The position numbers and the translations under genes are program-made. Positions 10,703 to 21,259 of a stretch of DNA of 64,000 bases are shown here, one piece after another. Below the pieces are notes generated by a model that was not told the DNA's origin, searched no databases, and saw nothing but the letters and a program-made list of their open reading frames with translations. Within the stretch, counting starts at the first letter, position 1. Each line of letters opens with the position of its first letter. This stretch comes from Usnea hakonensis (lineage: Eukaryota > Ascomycota > Lecanoromycetes > Lecanorales > Parmeliaceae), in assembly GCA_013423325.1 (NCBI GenBank), contig BLJB01000271.1, positions 177,531-241,530 on the forward strand, given 5' to 3'.

Positions 10703-11939
10703 ATGGACTCAAGGTCCGACGGCCGCCATATTGTGATTATAGGTAAATCATTAGGCATCGCAACAGTGGTCAAGGGGGCGGCATTATAGGATCCTGCATC
10801 GCCTCCTATGTCACCCGCCATCCGTCATACGATACCCGGTCACATGCAGTGACTCTACTGGAAGCCAGTCAGCTTGCTGGCTGCTCTTCAGGCAAGGCGA
10901 GAGGTCTGGTTGCTACGTGGGCAGACCCACAATGCATCGCGCCGCTCAGTCATCATCTCCACACCCAACTTGCAAAAGAGCACGACGGCGAAAGACGTTG
11001 GGGCTATCGGGGGGTTAATTGTGCTGATGTGGACGCCATGGGAGATGCTGTTGGGCATGTGAAGACAGAGCAGGATGGATCCCAGTTCCACCCTCATGCT
11101 ACGTCTGCGCCCAAGCTTACTGATCTCCCCCAGGAATTAGATCGGATAGTACCTGAAAGTATTTCGTCGTACACTGGACTTGGAAATCCGGAAAACACCG
11201 GACAGGTGCACCCATACCTGTTTACAACCAGTATTGCTTCTTTGGCGGAACAGAAAGGCGTTAAGATCATCATTGGCTCGGTGAAGAAGATAAAGTACTC
11301 GCGTGACGGCAGGAAGGCTGAATCGGTGACCTGCAAATTGAAAAGCACCTCGGAAACGTACGAGCTCCCAGCTACGGATATTGTCATCGCCACCGGCCCG
11401 TGGACCAAGTTTGTTTTTCCAGCTGCTCCATCAGAGAGTCCAGGAATCATAGCATTGTGATTCGTCCGGCAAAACCTACCTCGGCATATGTACTTTTTTC
11501 CGAGCTACAACCAAAGGTTCCTCAAAAACGAATACCTCCAGAGATATATTCTCAGCCCGATGGAACAATCTACTCGTGTGGGCCTAGCGATGTCGATATT
11601 CCCTTGCCCGAGACCACTGACTTGGTTCAGGTTGACCAAGGGCTCTGTGACACAATTTACAGCGATATCAGCAACATATCGGAAGAAATAAGGGACGGGA
11701 AGGCCTTGATCAAACAACCTTGTTATCGGCCGATTGTCCATGGCAGAAATCGTGACATTGGGCCTCTTGTAGGACCAACGGGTATAAAAGCTTTGTGGCT
11801 GGCCGCGGGCCATGATTCGTGGGGCATTCAGAACGGTCCAGCTACAGGGTTGGTCATGAGTGAGATGCTGTTCGAGGGAAAGGCTCCAAGTGCAGATGTG
11901 ACAAGTTTGGATCCAAGCAGAGTGCTCAATGTACCTTGA
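10703..11939 (+). CDS. FAD-dependent oxidoreductase (DAO/TDA3 type), frame broken near 11434-11438; possible pseudogene
   Basis: The protein would be an FAD enzyme of about 400 residues. Start is the ATG at 10703. The dinucleotide-binding motif appears as VIIGGGIIGSC only if a 32-nt intron (10743-10774, GT...AG) is removed, which is unusually short. Further family features are SSGKARGLVATW, AKEHDGERRWGYR, HPYLFTTS, DIVIATGPWT and the C-terminal AAGHDSWGIQNGPATG. Between PSES and RNHSIVIRP the frame changes inside a GAGAG run (11434-11438); taking out two bases gives a continuous reading. A 35-nt GT-AG intron (about 11409-11443) could also bridge it but would remove a conserved stretch. I favour a 2-nt insertion or an assembly error. 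It is divergent from the GGPP synthase. Confidence 0.78.
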
Positions 11940-12725
11940 ATGAGACGTACGAACTTTAGGCGCGCCATCAACGTCCTCAACGACCTAATTGGGCCCTTGG
12001 TCAATCTGGACAATATTGACTTTCGTATCGAGAAGTGCCTTGCACCTAGTAGATGACCGGAAAAAATCGGGGACAAAAATATCCATTTTCTGCGACCCAA
12101 TCTTAAAGTGGCATGAGTAGTCTAATAACATTCAATCAGATGCCCCTACACGTCAAGATGCTCCTACACGACTTTTTGGTCTGATTTGATGATGCAATGC
12201 GTGAAGAAGTTGCGCTCTATGACAAATGCGAATCTTTTGGTAACGGGAACAGGATATAATTGTGGGCATCAGCCATAAGCGCACCCAGCATGGGCTTCCA
12301 AGAAATAGTGAAAAATATCTCTGTGTTCGCAACCATCTATTGACAGGTGTTTAGAAAAGTCTGCTGCTCCACACCATATAATAAGCGGCAAAGTTTTGCG
12401 ATTCTGCTGTGTGCTGCGGCAGGATTAATCGAATGACAAGCACGTCTCAACTGGGGAAAACCATAGTACTGAAGCCATGAAAATTGTTGAGGCTATTCAT
12501 TCTCGAACACAGACAGATTGTGCAAAGACTACAAGTGCACTCAAGAGATTGGAAGCGTAGCCAGATTGACGTATGCAATTCTTTATTGCTATTGATATAC
12601 ACAGAAGTATGCATGCAATTACAGCAGATGCATCGTCCGTAAACCTCTTCGTAGCGGCTCGTCCTCTTCACATCTGAACTCGACCCAGACTCATCCGATC
12701 CAGATTTGACGTCCGCAGGAAAAAA
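11940..12725. other. Intergenic, nothing recognised
   Basis: Short overlapping frames only. This is the region between the end of the FAD oxidoreductase and the end of COX8, so it should contain two convergent 3' ends. Confidence 0.5.
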
Positions 12726-13065
12726 TTATTTGTTCTTTTTCGTTTGCCAAACTGCATATTCCGTAAGCACATACCATAACCTGGATTAACAATTGGATCC
12801 TACCCGCAAGGCCAAATGGAAGCCCAAAGAAAAAGGCTGTCTTCCCATCAGCGCTGTCACCTTCAAAAATCTACTGCAATAATGTACCCATCGTTCCCCA
12901 GTATCTTAACGCAAAGTACTTGGTCAGTGGGTTGAAAGGTAGGTTGCTTCGAGGACCTTCAGGATAATGGTAGGGACTTGAGAGGCGCGCTGCAGAGGTT
13001 CGAAAGCCGCGGCTGGCGATTATGGACGGTGCCTTGGAGGCGAGGATGGCGGTTCGTGGGAGCAT
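12726..13065 (-). CDS. COX8: Cytochrome c oxidase subunit 8 (VIIc family)
   Basis: A small nuclear-encoded subunit of mitochondrial respiratory complex IV. The start is the ATG at 13065 (MLPRTAILASKAPS); the frame continues upstream but has no further ATG. Exons are 12888-13065, 12804-12836 and 12726-12751, giving 78 residues. The N-terminus is a presequence (RGFRTSAARL) followed by the hallmark SSPYHYPEGPRSNLPFNP and TKYFALRYW, then one membrane helix FFFGLPFGLAVW and the end QTKKNK. Both introns (51 and 52 nt) are needed to obtain the membrane helix and tail. The match to fungal COX8 is unambiguous. Confidence 0.94.
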
Positions 13066-13379
13066 CTGGTCTTTCAGTACGTGCAATTACACAGAACCCA
13101 TTCTATCATACCTTGTTCACTGGCTGGCCTGGTGATGTGCTCAAAGAGAGATGTCAACTTTCCTGATGATGAGCTCTCATTGAAGGCATTAAATTCGCCT
13201 GGTAAGGCTTAGCGCCCTGCACCCCATGTCATTGTTTTTGAAATCCGTCGCTTATGGCGAACACAAGCATCATTCGGTTGTTATATAAAGTAGCATAGCA
13301 TTGTGAGGAGACCATTACTTGAATCTTGTATTGTACTTAAATCTTGTGATAAAAGAAAATTGGCAAACATCAGGCCACA
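13066..13379. promoter_or_regulatory. Divergent promoter region, COX8 / ILV6
   Basis: This 314 bp lies between the divergent starts of COX8 (13065, minus) and ILV6 (13380, plus). I saw no clear TGACTC-type general amino acid control site. Confidence 0.5.
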
Positions 13380-14413
13380 ATGGCCGCCCGCCGCACCATC
13401 GCCGTCATTCCCTCGCGCACCACCCTCGCTCAACCCATCTGCCAAACCTCGAAGCATCTGTTCCCCCGGAGAACCCAGCCCAACTCTTCCTCTACCTCCG
13501 CTTTAGCCTACAAAGCTCTCCATCGCCGCATCAACCCACTCCCCACCCAAGACTCGCTCCCATCATGGTCTGCCCCCGCTGCCGTATCCTCAATCCTCTA
13601 CGAAACGCCCCTACCCTCCACCCTGCCGCCAAAACGTCACATACTCAATTGCCTCGTGCAAAATGAGCCTGGTGTCCTCTCTCGAGTGTCCGGTATCTTG
13701 GCGGCGAGGGGGTTCAATATCGACAGTCTAGTCGTCTGCAATACCGAAGTGGAAGATCTATCCCGCATGACAATCGTGCTGTCCGGCCAAGATGGCGTGG
13801 TCGAACAGGCCCGTCGGCAACTCGAGGATTTGGTCCCCGTCTGGGCAGTGCTGGATTACACGGCCGCTCCACTCGTCCAGCGGGAATTGCTGCTCGCAAA
13901 GATATCGATCCTTGGACCGGAGTATTTCGAGGATTTGATGGCCCATCATAGGGAAATGTCCGCGGCGGACGCTTCAAGGCTGGAGGAAACGGCGCGGGAG
14001 ACGGATGCGCAGGGACAGGAACAGGATAGAAAACCAGATGCCGATTATCATCCTAATCGATTGGCGGCCAGTCAGGCATTGAGACATAAGTATGAGCATT
14101 TGGATGCCATTACCCATTTGACACATCAATTCGGTGGAAAAGTCTTGGATATAAGTACGAATAACTGTATTGTTGAGATGTAAGTTCCCACTGGTTTTTC
14201 ACTCTCCCAATGAACGCCATTGATATCCAGTGCAGCTCCGCGAAACCTCCTCGAATAGATGCTTTCATGAAGCTCATCTCGCCCTTTGGCATCTTGGAGT
14301 CCGCGCGGACTGGCCTGATGGCTTTGCCTCGGTCACCATTGGATGGCGGAGCAGATGAGGTGGAAAAGGATGCTGGTGATGTGGTAGATGCAAGCGCGCT
14401 GCCGCCTGGTTAA
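13380..14413 (+). CDS. ILV6: Acetolactate synthase regulatory (small) subunit, mitochondrial
   Basis: The regulatory subunit of acetohydroxyacid synthase, which confers valine feedback control on the first shared step of branched-chain amino acid synthesis in mitochondria. Exons are 13380-14179 and 14236-14413; the 56-nt intron joins CIVEI to SAKPPRIDAFMKL. The N-terminal 80 or so residues are arginine- and serine-rich, as expected for a transit peptide. An ACT domain follows (HILNCLVQNEPGVLSRVSG, then FNIDSLVV), with a second ACT-like region further on. The C-terminus has LISPFGILESARTGLMALPR, typical of fungal Ilv6. Length about 325 residues, as in relatives. Confidence 0.95.
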
Positions 14414-14746
14414 GTGGCTAGTATCGCGTCATGTTTAATGCAATGTCATCTGCATCTAGCGTCGGCGTTGATCTCAAAATATTCCATGAAAAATAGACAC
14501 TGGGAGTATCTACACGTTTGTGCGATGAATATTTCCGGCGGGGTTTGTGTGAAATTCCCAATTGACGACTGTGTGCAGCAGACGCTTAAAAGCAACTTCA
14601 TTAATACATCATAAATCACATTCATCCATTGCGACGTACCCATGTTTCTCATACACTTGTCCAAAACGCCCCTTTACCTTCCAATTACCCATCCCAGACG
14701 CCAATCAAATCATCCATACATCATCACACTCCAAGCTCCCAAACAA
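14414..14746. other. Convergent 3' intergenic region
   Basis: This 333 bp lies between the 3' ends of ILV6 and the Tag1-like gene. Towards 14700 it becomes C-rich, as does the end of the neighbouring gene. No gene seen. Confidence 0.5.
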
Positions 14747-17588
14747 TCACAACCTCACCCCCGCCCCAACCCCCCTCCCCACAAACCAAACCCTCTGCTC
14801 CCACAACCCGACCCCAATCCCCACATCCGCCCTCGCATCCAACTTCAACCTGCCCCCCAGCGCCTGCTTCACCGCCTCATAACCCACGCTACCTAGATCC
14901 CAGTCTACGGGCAAGCGGGGGCTCGTGCTCGCGCCGGGCGGCACTTCGAATGGCAATTCGTACAAGATGGCACCCACGGCTTCGGTGCCGTTGTACAAAG
15001 CGGTGGCGTTTAGGTACGTGATTGTGATTGTGGAATGAGGGAGAGGGGAGAGCAGGGTGAATGTGGCGGTGGAGGTGATGAGGTGGAAGGTGGCGTCGTC
15101 GATGAATTTGGGGGCGTTGGGGTCGCGGTCGTCGTTGTCGTCTGGGTTTCTGTTTGGGTTTTTGGGCGGTTGGAGTTTTGGGGTTGGCATGTCGATGGCG
15201 AGGGAGGAGAGGGCTTTGCCGAGGTTGGGTAGGTGAGGGATTGTGTCGGTGTAGGTGGCGAGGGTTATGGATGTGTTGAAGCCTGTTCGGGTTACTTGTG
15301 AGACTAGATGCGGGAGTGAAGCAAGGATCGGATTGGCGCTGCTTACCAGATATGTACTGCGAGAGGAGCTCTTTTCCTTGAGTTACTCCCTTCTGTCCGC
15401 TTGGGGTCAAAGGATCCCAGATAGCTTCGACAAGGATGTTATGATTCGGTCCAGGTACGACGGAAACGTCTCGAGCAATCGCGTAGCCAATTTCCGTGCC
15501 ATTACTTAGCAGTTTAATGTTCACATACGGGACGGTTGCGAAATAATCGGTAGGATTCGTGATATTGACTAGAGCTTCCAAGGAGAGTGTTGACCTTGTG
15601 GTTTCCAGTATGCGTAAAGAGCCAACCTGAGGTGAAAATCCATTCAGGTCTCCGCCTGATATTGCTAGTTTACAGTCCATCAGCATCCAATGCCGTAATG
15701 CTATCGTACATGCGTTAAAACCAGGAAGACTAACGCTTGACAAAAACCTTTCCCTCTGCCGGAATATCTCGCACCACAAATTTCCCAAGAGCCGTCTCGG
15801 TTTCTACATCCACAATAGCCTTGACACCTAGCACCACGGGCTTGCCGCCGAAAATCAAATCTTCCACGACATCTCTGAAAACATCGTCGTCGGTAATCTT
15901 CAATGGGGCGTTCTTGACCGTGGACTCGACGGCTAAGCCCGGTTTGATATCGCCGTGTGCCTCGATTCGTGTCGTGTTCGCCTTTTGCCATTCGTTGAGG
16001 TCGAGATGGCCGAGCTTCTTTTTTCGATAATAGACGTCGGCATCTGCGCGGACACGGCTAACGTCGATCGGGAAGTTCATTTCTTCTGGTAAACCCACAA
16101 GGGCTTTGACAGTTGCAGAGATTCTTGGCGAAGCTTCAGGTTCGTCGGGGGATGCGAATGGGTCTGGTAGAGCAAAGTGAACGTCGGCCAAGGAAAAATT
16201 GCGAATGAGATTCTCGAAGCTCTTCCCTGGGAAGGGGACGGGAACCGTAACACTCTGGATGAGCGCGGTCACCCAGTCAGGTGTATTGCCTAGTGGAGAA
16301 TCTGAACCGCGAACGAAGATAGTCGTTTTGTCTCCGCGGATGTACTCGCCGAGAAGAGCGTCTAATGGTGATTTCTGAGTCTGTGGGCACGTGGCAAGGA
16401 GAGTTTCGGGTAGCTTTTGGAGGAACCCTTGAACTTGGACCTCGACATCTCTCTTGGGCCATACCTCGATCTCTTTGGTTGTTGCATCTGCAAGTCTTAG
16501 GTAAGGTTGGTCCGGGGAACACCCTTGGACCAAGATATCAAATCCGAGTGAAGGTATAGTGAACTTGACCGGATATTTATTTAACAGCACGAGCGAAACA
16601 TCTGCTGCCATGCCTCTGTTACCATCTGGTAGCTTGATTTCGTGGAAATTTAGCTTTGTTATGTTGTATTGAGGTAATAGGGGAATTTGGTGCCCTAGCC
16701 CTCAATGATTAGCTCTGATTCAGCATTGTTGGGCCGAGATATCAGGCTATCGGGGTGCTCACCCTTGAACACGATCGTCTCTGCAACATGCTGCGTGCCC
16801 AGACCGAAGATACCAGACTTTAGGGGAACGTCGGCGACGCCTCTGACGCTCAGATCCCCAATCCTTCCTTCTAACCAATCATTGGCCATTCGTCGTATCC
16901 CATCCAAATCTCCAGCTGTTAGGTCGCTCAGAAAATCGACCTCTGTCGTGTGACCGTCTCTGATATCTACGACAATCGAGGGAATATCTGCAGTGCCTAG
17001 TAAAATATTCCCATACTCCGGCAAGAATACCTTGACCTTCGAACGCTTGGACTCCACAGCTTTTGCGATCCATGTCCCGGCACGTCCTAAGTCTCTTACA
17101 GGCTTCTTTTGGACCTTTGACCCGTCAAGTGTGAAATCACCCCGTATCCTTGCCCTAACGCCGGTTGAGGTGAAAGAGTCTATCGACAGATCTGTAGGCT
17201 CGAAGACCATCGCCTCTCTCGCATACTCTTCTACAATCTCAGGGGCAGCAAACCCCAAACAAAGTATAACAATGACCGCCGGGCCCAGTATTGCCAAAGC
17301 AATGATCGTTGGCCATCTTCTAGAAGACTTCCCTGTGCTCGTTCTTCCAGTTTGTAACGATCTTAACGACGAGGCAGCAGCTGAAGGAGACTCGTCCTGG
17401 GCTGGTGCGTTACCATAATTACGATGATCTGTATCTGATGATAGAAGAGGGGTTGATTCCTCTGAGGGCTTTGATTGGTTTGTATGTGATCTTGTTGAGG
17501 CTTTCGACTTCTGGGACGGGGGTCTCTCAGATCCCGAGTGTTTGGCGCCTGCTTCGCCAAGGAGGGGTGAGACAGGATTGTCGGACAT
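14747..17588 (-). CDS. DUF3712-type vacuolar membrane protein, Tag1-like
   Basis: Four exons (16763-17588, 15735-16700, 15347-15655, 14747-15282) give 878 residues. The start is the ATG at 17588 (MSDNPVSPLLG). The first 100 or so residues are polar and serine-rich, and contain a STPLLSS stretch like vacuolar sorting signals. One membrane helix follows (PTIIALAILGPAVIVILCLG). The long remainder repeats DUF3712-like sandwich segments (PLKSGIFGLGTQHV, MNFPIDVSRVRADADVYYRK, VNITNPTDYFATVPYVNIKL). This architecture matches yeast Tag1 (YLR173W), reported in termination of autophagy, and fungal proteins often labelled pre-rRNA processing proteins. The vacuolar role is inferred from the family. Intron junctions at 16701-16762, 15656-15734 and 15283-15346 each restore frame. 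Confidence 0.85.
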
Positions 17589-18095
17589 TATGGTGTCAAA
17601 AGTATCATCGATAAGGGCTGTGGTGGTGGCTGGAGGATTACAATTCGAAAACGGTGGCCCCAACGTTAAAGCTTGCGATCATGAGCAATGTAAAGTAGGT
17701 AAGTAAGTGGCGCTTAGAGCAGTGGAGCTTGATGTACCAGTACTTCATGGCGGCTCGACGGCTAACTCCGCACTCCGCAGCTTGATGACGAGATGAGCTT
17801 CCCCAGATTTCAAAAATACCAGTATTGTAAAGTACGTAGTGTACATCTAAGAGTAAATTACCCGTGAAACCAAGATCTTTTTTTTGTTCTCCTCACAAAA
17901 ATCCTCGTTTTCCAATATCTCTCCTAAATGCTCCAACTTTGCAATTGTCGTCTATCTCACTGTAGAGGAATATATGTGATATTTCATAAATCCTCATAAC
18001 AATAAAAAAATAAAAAAAAGGAGTTTCTGCAGACTGGCGCTTTCCTTTCGCCTTTCTTTTACCGTCATCAGGATCTGCTCGCCATAGTTCCACTA
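17589..18095. promoter_or_regulatory. Divergent promoter region, Tag1-like gene / ornithine carbamoyltransferase
   Basis: This 507 bp separates two divergent starts. It contains A-rich tracts around 17998-18020 shortly upstream of the plus-strand start. No defined regulatory site was recognised. Confidence 0.5.
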
Positions 18096-19867
18096 ATGCG
18101 GCCCCGATTTATTCGAAGCTCTCTTGAGAAGCTTCAACAAAGGGCGTACTCATCGCCAGCTTCTCCTCCGACCTCTCCCTTCGCTCCTCGCCATCTGCTC
18201 TCCATTGCGGTGACAAAATCTGAACCAGTGTGTAGAAAGATGACCGCTAATGCTGTCCCAGGACCTTAGCTCCGCTGAACTCACGACCTTGGTGCGCAAT
18301 GCCGAGAGTCACAAGCAAGCGGTCAAATCTGGATCCGTTCCCACATCATTGCTAGGAGCGTTGACCGGCAAGACAGTAGCTATGACCTTCAACAAAAGAA
18401 GTACAAGGACTCGTGTAAGCACTGAAGCCGCGGTAGCTACGTTAGGAGGTCATCCCATGTTGTAAGTACTTGTCCCCTCTTACTGAAGATTGAAATTGAC
18501 TTGTTATCATGCAAGTCTCGGGAAAGAGGATATACAATTAGGGGTACCGTCCTGCATCAACGACGCATTTACAGAATTGAATCGATCGAAGCTAATTGCA
18601 GTGTAGGTAAATGAGTCACTGTACGACACTTCTACCGTCATCAGTTCTATGGTTGCTGCCTGGGTGGTAAGATGTGGGCCCCATTCCGATATCGTCCAAA
18701 TTTCAAAAACTTCCTCGGTCCCGGTCATCAATGCTCTATCAGAGGATTTTCACCCTATGCAAACTATCGCAGACTTGTAAGTATGATCCTGAACCCTCGG
18801 GGATCTGCATTCTGAACTGCGTTTAGTTTGACGATTAAAGAGGCTTTCTGTTCAAGTCGAACGCCACAAAGATCGACAACGCCGGGTCTTGGATTGGAAG
18901 GCCTAAAGGTGCGTGTGCTCGGAGAAGTTTTTCATTTCGTATTAAGCTTTCCGAACCGTAAGATCCGTCTCGAGAGCTAGATGCATGTTGTGAATCAAGA
19001 TTTTGGCGAAAGAATGAATACTGACTCTGAACTCTATATTAGATAGCATGGGTTGGTGATGCCAACAATGTCAGTCATGGCTTGCTCAGAGATAATTGCG
19101 AGCTTTGAAAGTTTTGACCGGATACAGGTCTTATTCGACCTCGCAATAGCAGCGCTCAAACTTGGAGTCAACGTATCTGTCGCCACGCCCACAGGATATG
19201 AGATCCCACAGAGAATGAGAAACATAATACTAGAGGCTGCAAAAGATGCACGGATACAGGGAAAGCTCACAGAGACAACTGTACCGGAAGAAGCTATAAA
19301 AGAAGCAGATATCGTGGTGACTGACACGTGGTGAGTGCCTAAATCAGTGGTTGAATGAAACATTACTCACTTCGAGATCCACGCAGGGTATCAATGGTAA
19401 ATCAAACTCATTTTTTGCAGGACTAGGTGATTAATGCTCTTTAGGGTCAAGAGGCAGAAGCGAAGAAAAAGATCAAGGCTTTTGAAGGCTTCCAAATCAC
19501 CAATGCTTTAGCGGAAAGAGGAGGTGCTAAGCCGGGTTGGAAGTTTATGCATTGCTTACCTCGACATCCAGAGGAGTAAGTAATCATCTTGAACCTTCTC
19601 CTTGTGTCAAGAGAAGAGGCTGACTTGGCCAAACATCAGAGTCGCCGATGAAGTATTTTATAGTCCCAGAAGTACGTTCCCCTGCTCTAATAGACGACAA
19701 ACCCAACTGATTAATTTTCTAGGCTTGGTCTTTCCTGAAGCAGAAAATCGGTAGGCATTTGACCAGAACATTTAGATCAGCAGACGTGCTGACTTGATAA
19801 TTGAAGACTATGGGCCGCTATTTCGACACTCGAGGGCTTCGTAGTGAACAAAGGTAAGATAATGTAG
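18096..19867 (+). CDS. argB: Ornithine carbamoyltransferase, mitochondrial
   Basis: Converts ornithine and carbamoyl phosphate to citrulline in arginine synthesis. I read twelve exons: 18096-18209, 18262-18461, 18516-18543, 18607-18776, 18827-18908, 19043-19069, 19128-19330, 19387-19396, 19445-19575, 19640-19671, 19723-19750, 19807-19867. They sum to 361 residues, the family length. The N-terminus (MRPRFIRSSLEKLQQRAYSS) is a mitochondrial presequence. The carbamoyl phosphate motif is KRSTRTR; ornithine-site and core motifs are LGKEDIQLGVNESLYDT, HPMQTIAD, WVGDANNVLFDLA and MHCLPRH. The end is FVVNKGKIM. Several exons are tiny (10, 27, 28, 28 and 32 nt), yet every phase closes, which supports the model. 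The fungal name is argB or ARG3. Confidence 0.95.
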
Positions 19868-20070
19868 GATTGGATAAGGTGGGTCTTTTGGATACAATTT
19901 CTACATATTCCTCGCCTCAAAAGTACAGTAAAATAATTCAAAAGTAAACATTAAAACCCTAATGGTCTGACTAGCGCCGTAACATAAATCCATATAAACC
20001 CATCTCCTACCACACTCCGTACACACCTACCATTAACATTAGATACTGCTTTCCACACCTACAAAACACC

Positions 20071-21084
20071 ATGAATGTAATTGAACCCCCCTGCCCCTTC
20101 ACCCTCCCAAACCTCACTAACGCCCCCTCCCAGCGCCCCAATCGCTCTCACCCAACCCTCACCCCCCTCACCCCCCTCCCCCCCTCCCCCTCCTACCTCC
20201 ACCCCTCAACCTCCATCCCCGCAACCCCCTCCCTCCTCTCCCGCCCCTCCTCCCAAACCCGCCTCCGCCCCGCCCGCTCCGCCCCCGTCCCCACATCCAC
20301 ATCCAGCCCCGCCCTCCTCCACGCCCCTACCAACCCCCCACCGAAAAACAAAAAACGCCGTCCTGTTCGCCGCGATCATAATGATGCGGAAGATGATTGG
20401 GTTACGAGGACGGCGTCGTCGCTTGCGCTTGCGAGGTTGGAGGAGAAGGGGCAGGGGTGGCTGGCGAAGAGGGGGTCTAGTACTAGTTTGGTGGGGGAGG
20501 AGGGGGGGAATGATGGTGGTGATGGTGGGTTGGGAGTTTCGGCGGAGAGAGGGTCCAATGGGAGGGTGCAGGGGCTGTCGAGAGCGCGGTCGAGAGCGCA
20601 GTCGAGAAGAAGTAGTTTTGGTGGAGGGGCAAGAGATCCCATGAGAGAAGAGGAGGAACTTGGGGGAGAAATTAGACCTGATTTTGTGAATGTGGAAGAT
20701 GAGGAGGAGGGGGGGGAAGGGGAGGATATCGATGAGGGGGAGATGAGGAGGGTTGTTATGGGGAGGGTGGGCGGATGGGTGGATTGGGCTGTTGGGTGGA
20801 TGGATTTTCGAGGGGAGGGGGAGGGGGATGAGGATGAGGATGGGGGAGGGGAGGAGGGTGAGGGTGCTGGGAGGGGAGAAGATGGTGGGGTGGGTGTTGG
20901 GAAGGCTGGGCTTGATGCTGTTGACTTGGAGAGGCGATTGCGGAAGAGGCAGATGAAGGATGATGATGAAGAAGGGGAGAGTGGGAGTGAGAGTACGAGT
21001 ATTGTAAGTGCTGCGCCTGAAAAAGCGGGGTTTTGGAGTGATGCCAAATGGTTGCTTGGTGTGGCTACCAAGGTGGCTTTGTGA
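20071..21084 (+). CDS. Acidic low-complexity fungal protein, possibly DUF3984
   Basis: A single uninterrupted frame of 337 residues from the ATG at 20071. The first 90 residues are rich in proline, serine and threonine; then comes a basic patch (KNKKRRPVRRDHN), a better conserved-looking stretch (WVTRTASSLALARLEEKGQG, RGSSTSLVGEE), an RS-rich piece, long Glu/Gly/Asp runs, and a hydrophobic end (AGFWSDAKWLLGVATKVAL). The layout recalls the fungal DUF3984 family, from memory only. The coding strand switches from strongly C-rich (about 20090-20340) to strongly G-rich (about 20400-20960). Function unknown. Confidence 0.65.
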   Translation: MNVIEPPCPFTLPNLTNAPSQRPNRSHPTLTPLTPLPPSPSYLHPSTSIPATPSLLSRPSSQTRLRPARSAPVPTSTSSPALLHAPTNPPPKNKKRRPVRRDHNDAEDDWVTRTASSLALARLEEKGQGWLAKRGSSTSLVGEEGGNDGGDGGLGVSAERGSNGRVQGLSRARSRAQSRRSSFGGGARDPMREEEELGGEIRPDFVNVEDEEEGGEGEDIDEGEMRRVVMGRVGGWVDWAVGWMDFRGEGEGDEDEDGGGEEGEGAGRGEDGGVGVGKAGLDAVDLERRLRKRQMKDDDEEGESGSESTSIVSAAPEKAGFWSDAKWLLGVATKVAL

Positions 21085-21259
21085 ATTAGAGGTCATGTAC
21101 AGACAGGCGTGATCCTGAATGATAGAGGACTCTTAGGGATATGGTGAAAAAAGCACCAGACAGGTTGATTGATATGGTTAATATCATTAGAAGAATAAAC
21201 CTTTTCCAGGTTCACCAGTTCTTATGTTGAGGTGTCTATACATGGATAATTACAGCCCA

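Noticed and set aside
20081..21096. Long Pro/Ser-rich frames on both strands over the acidic-protein gene
   Set aside because: They are shadows produced by the extreme C/G skew; only the frame from 20071 gives a sensible protein with conserved-looking ends.
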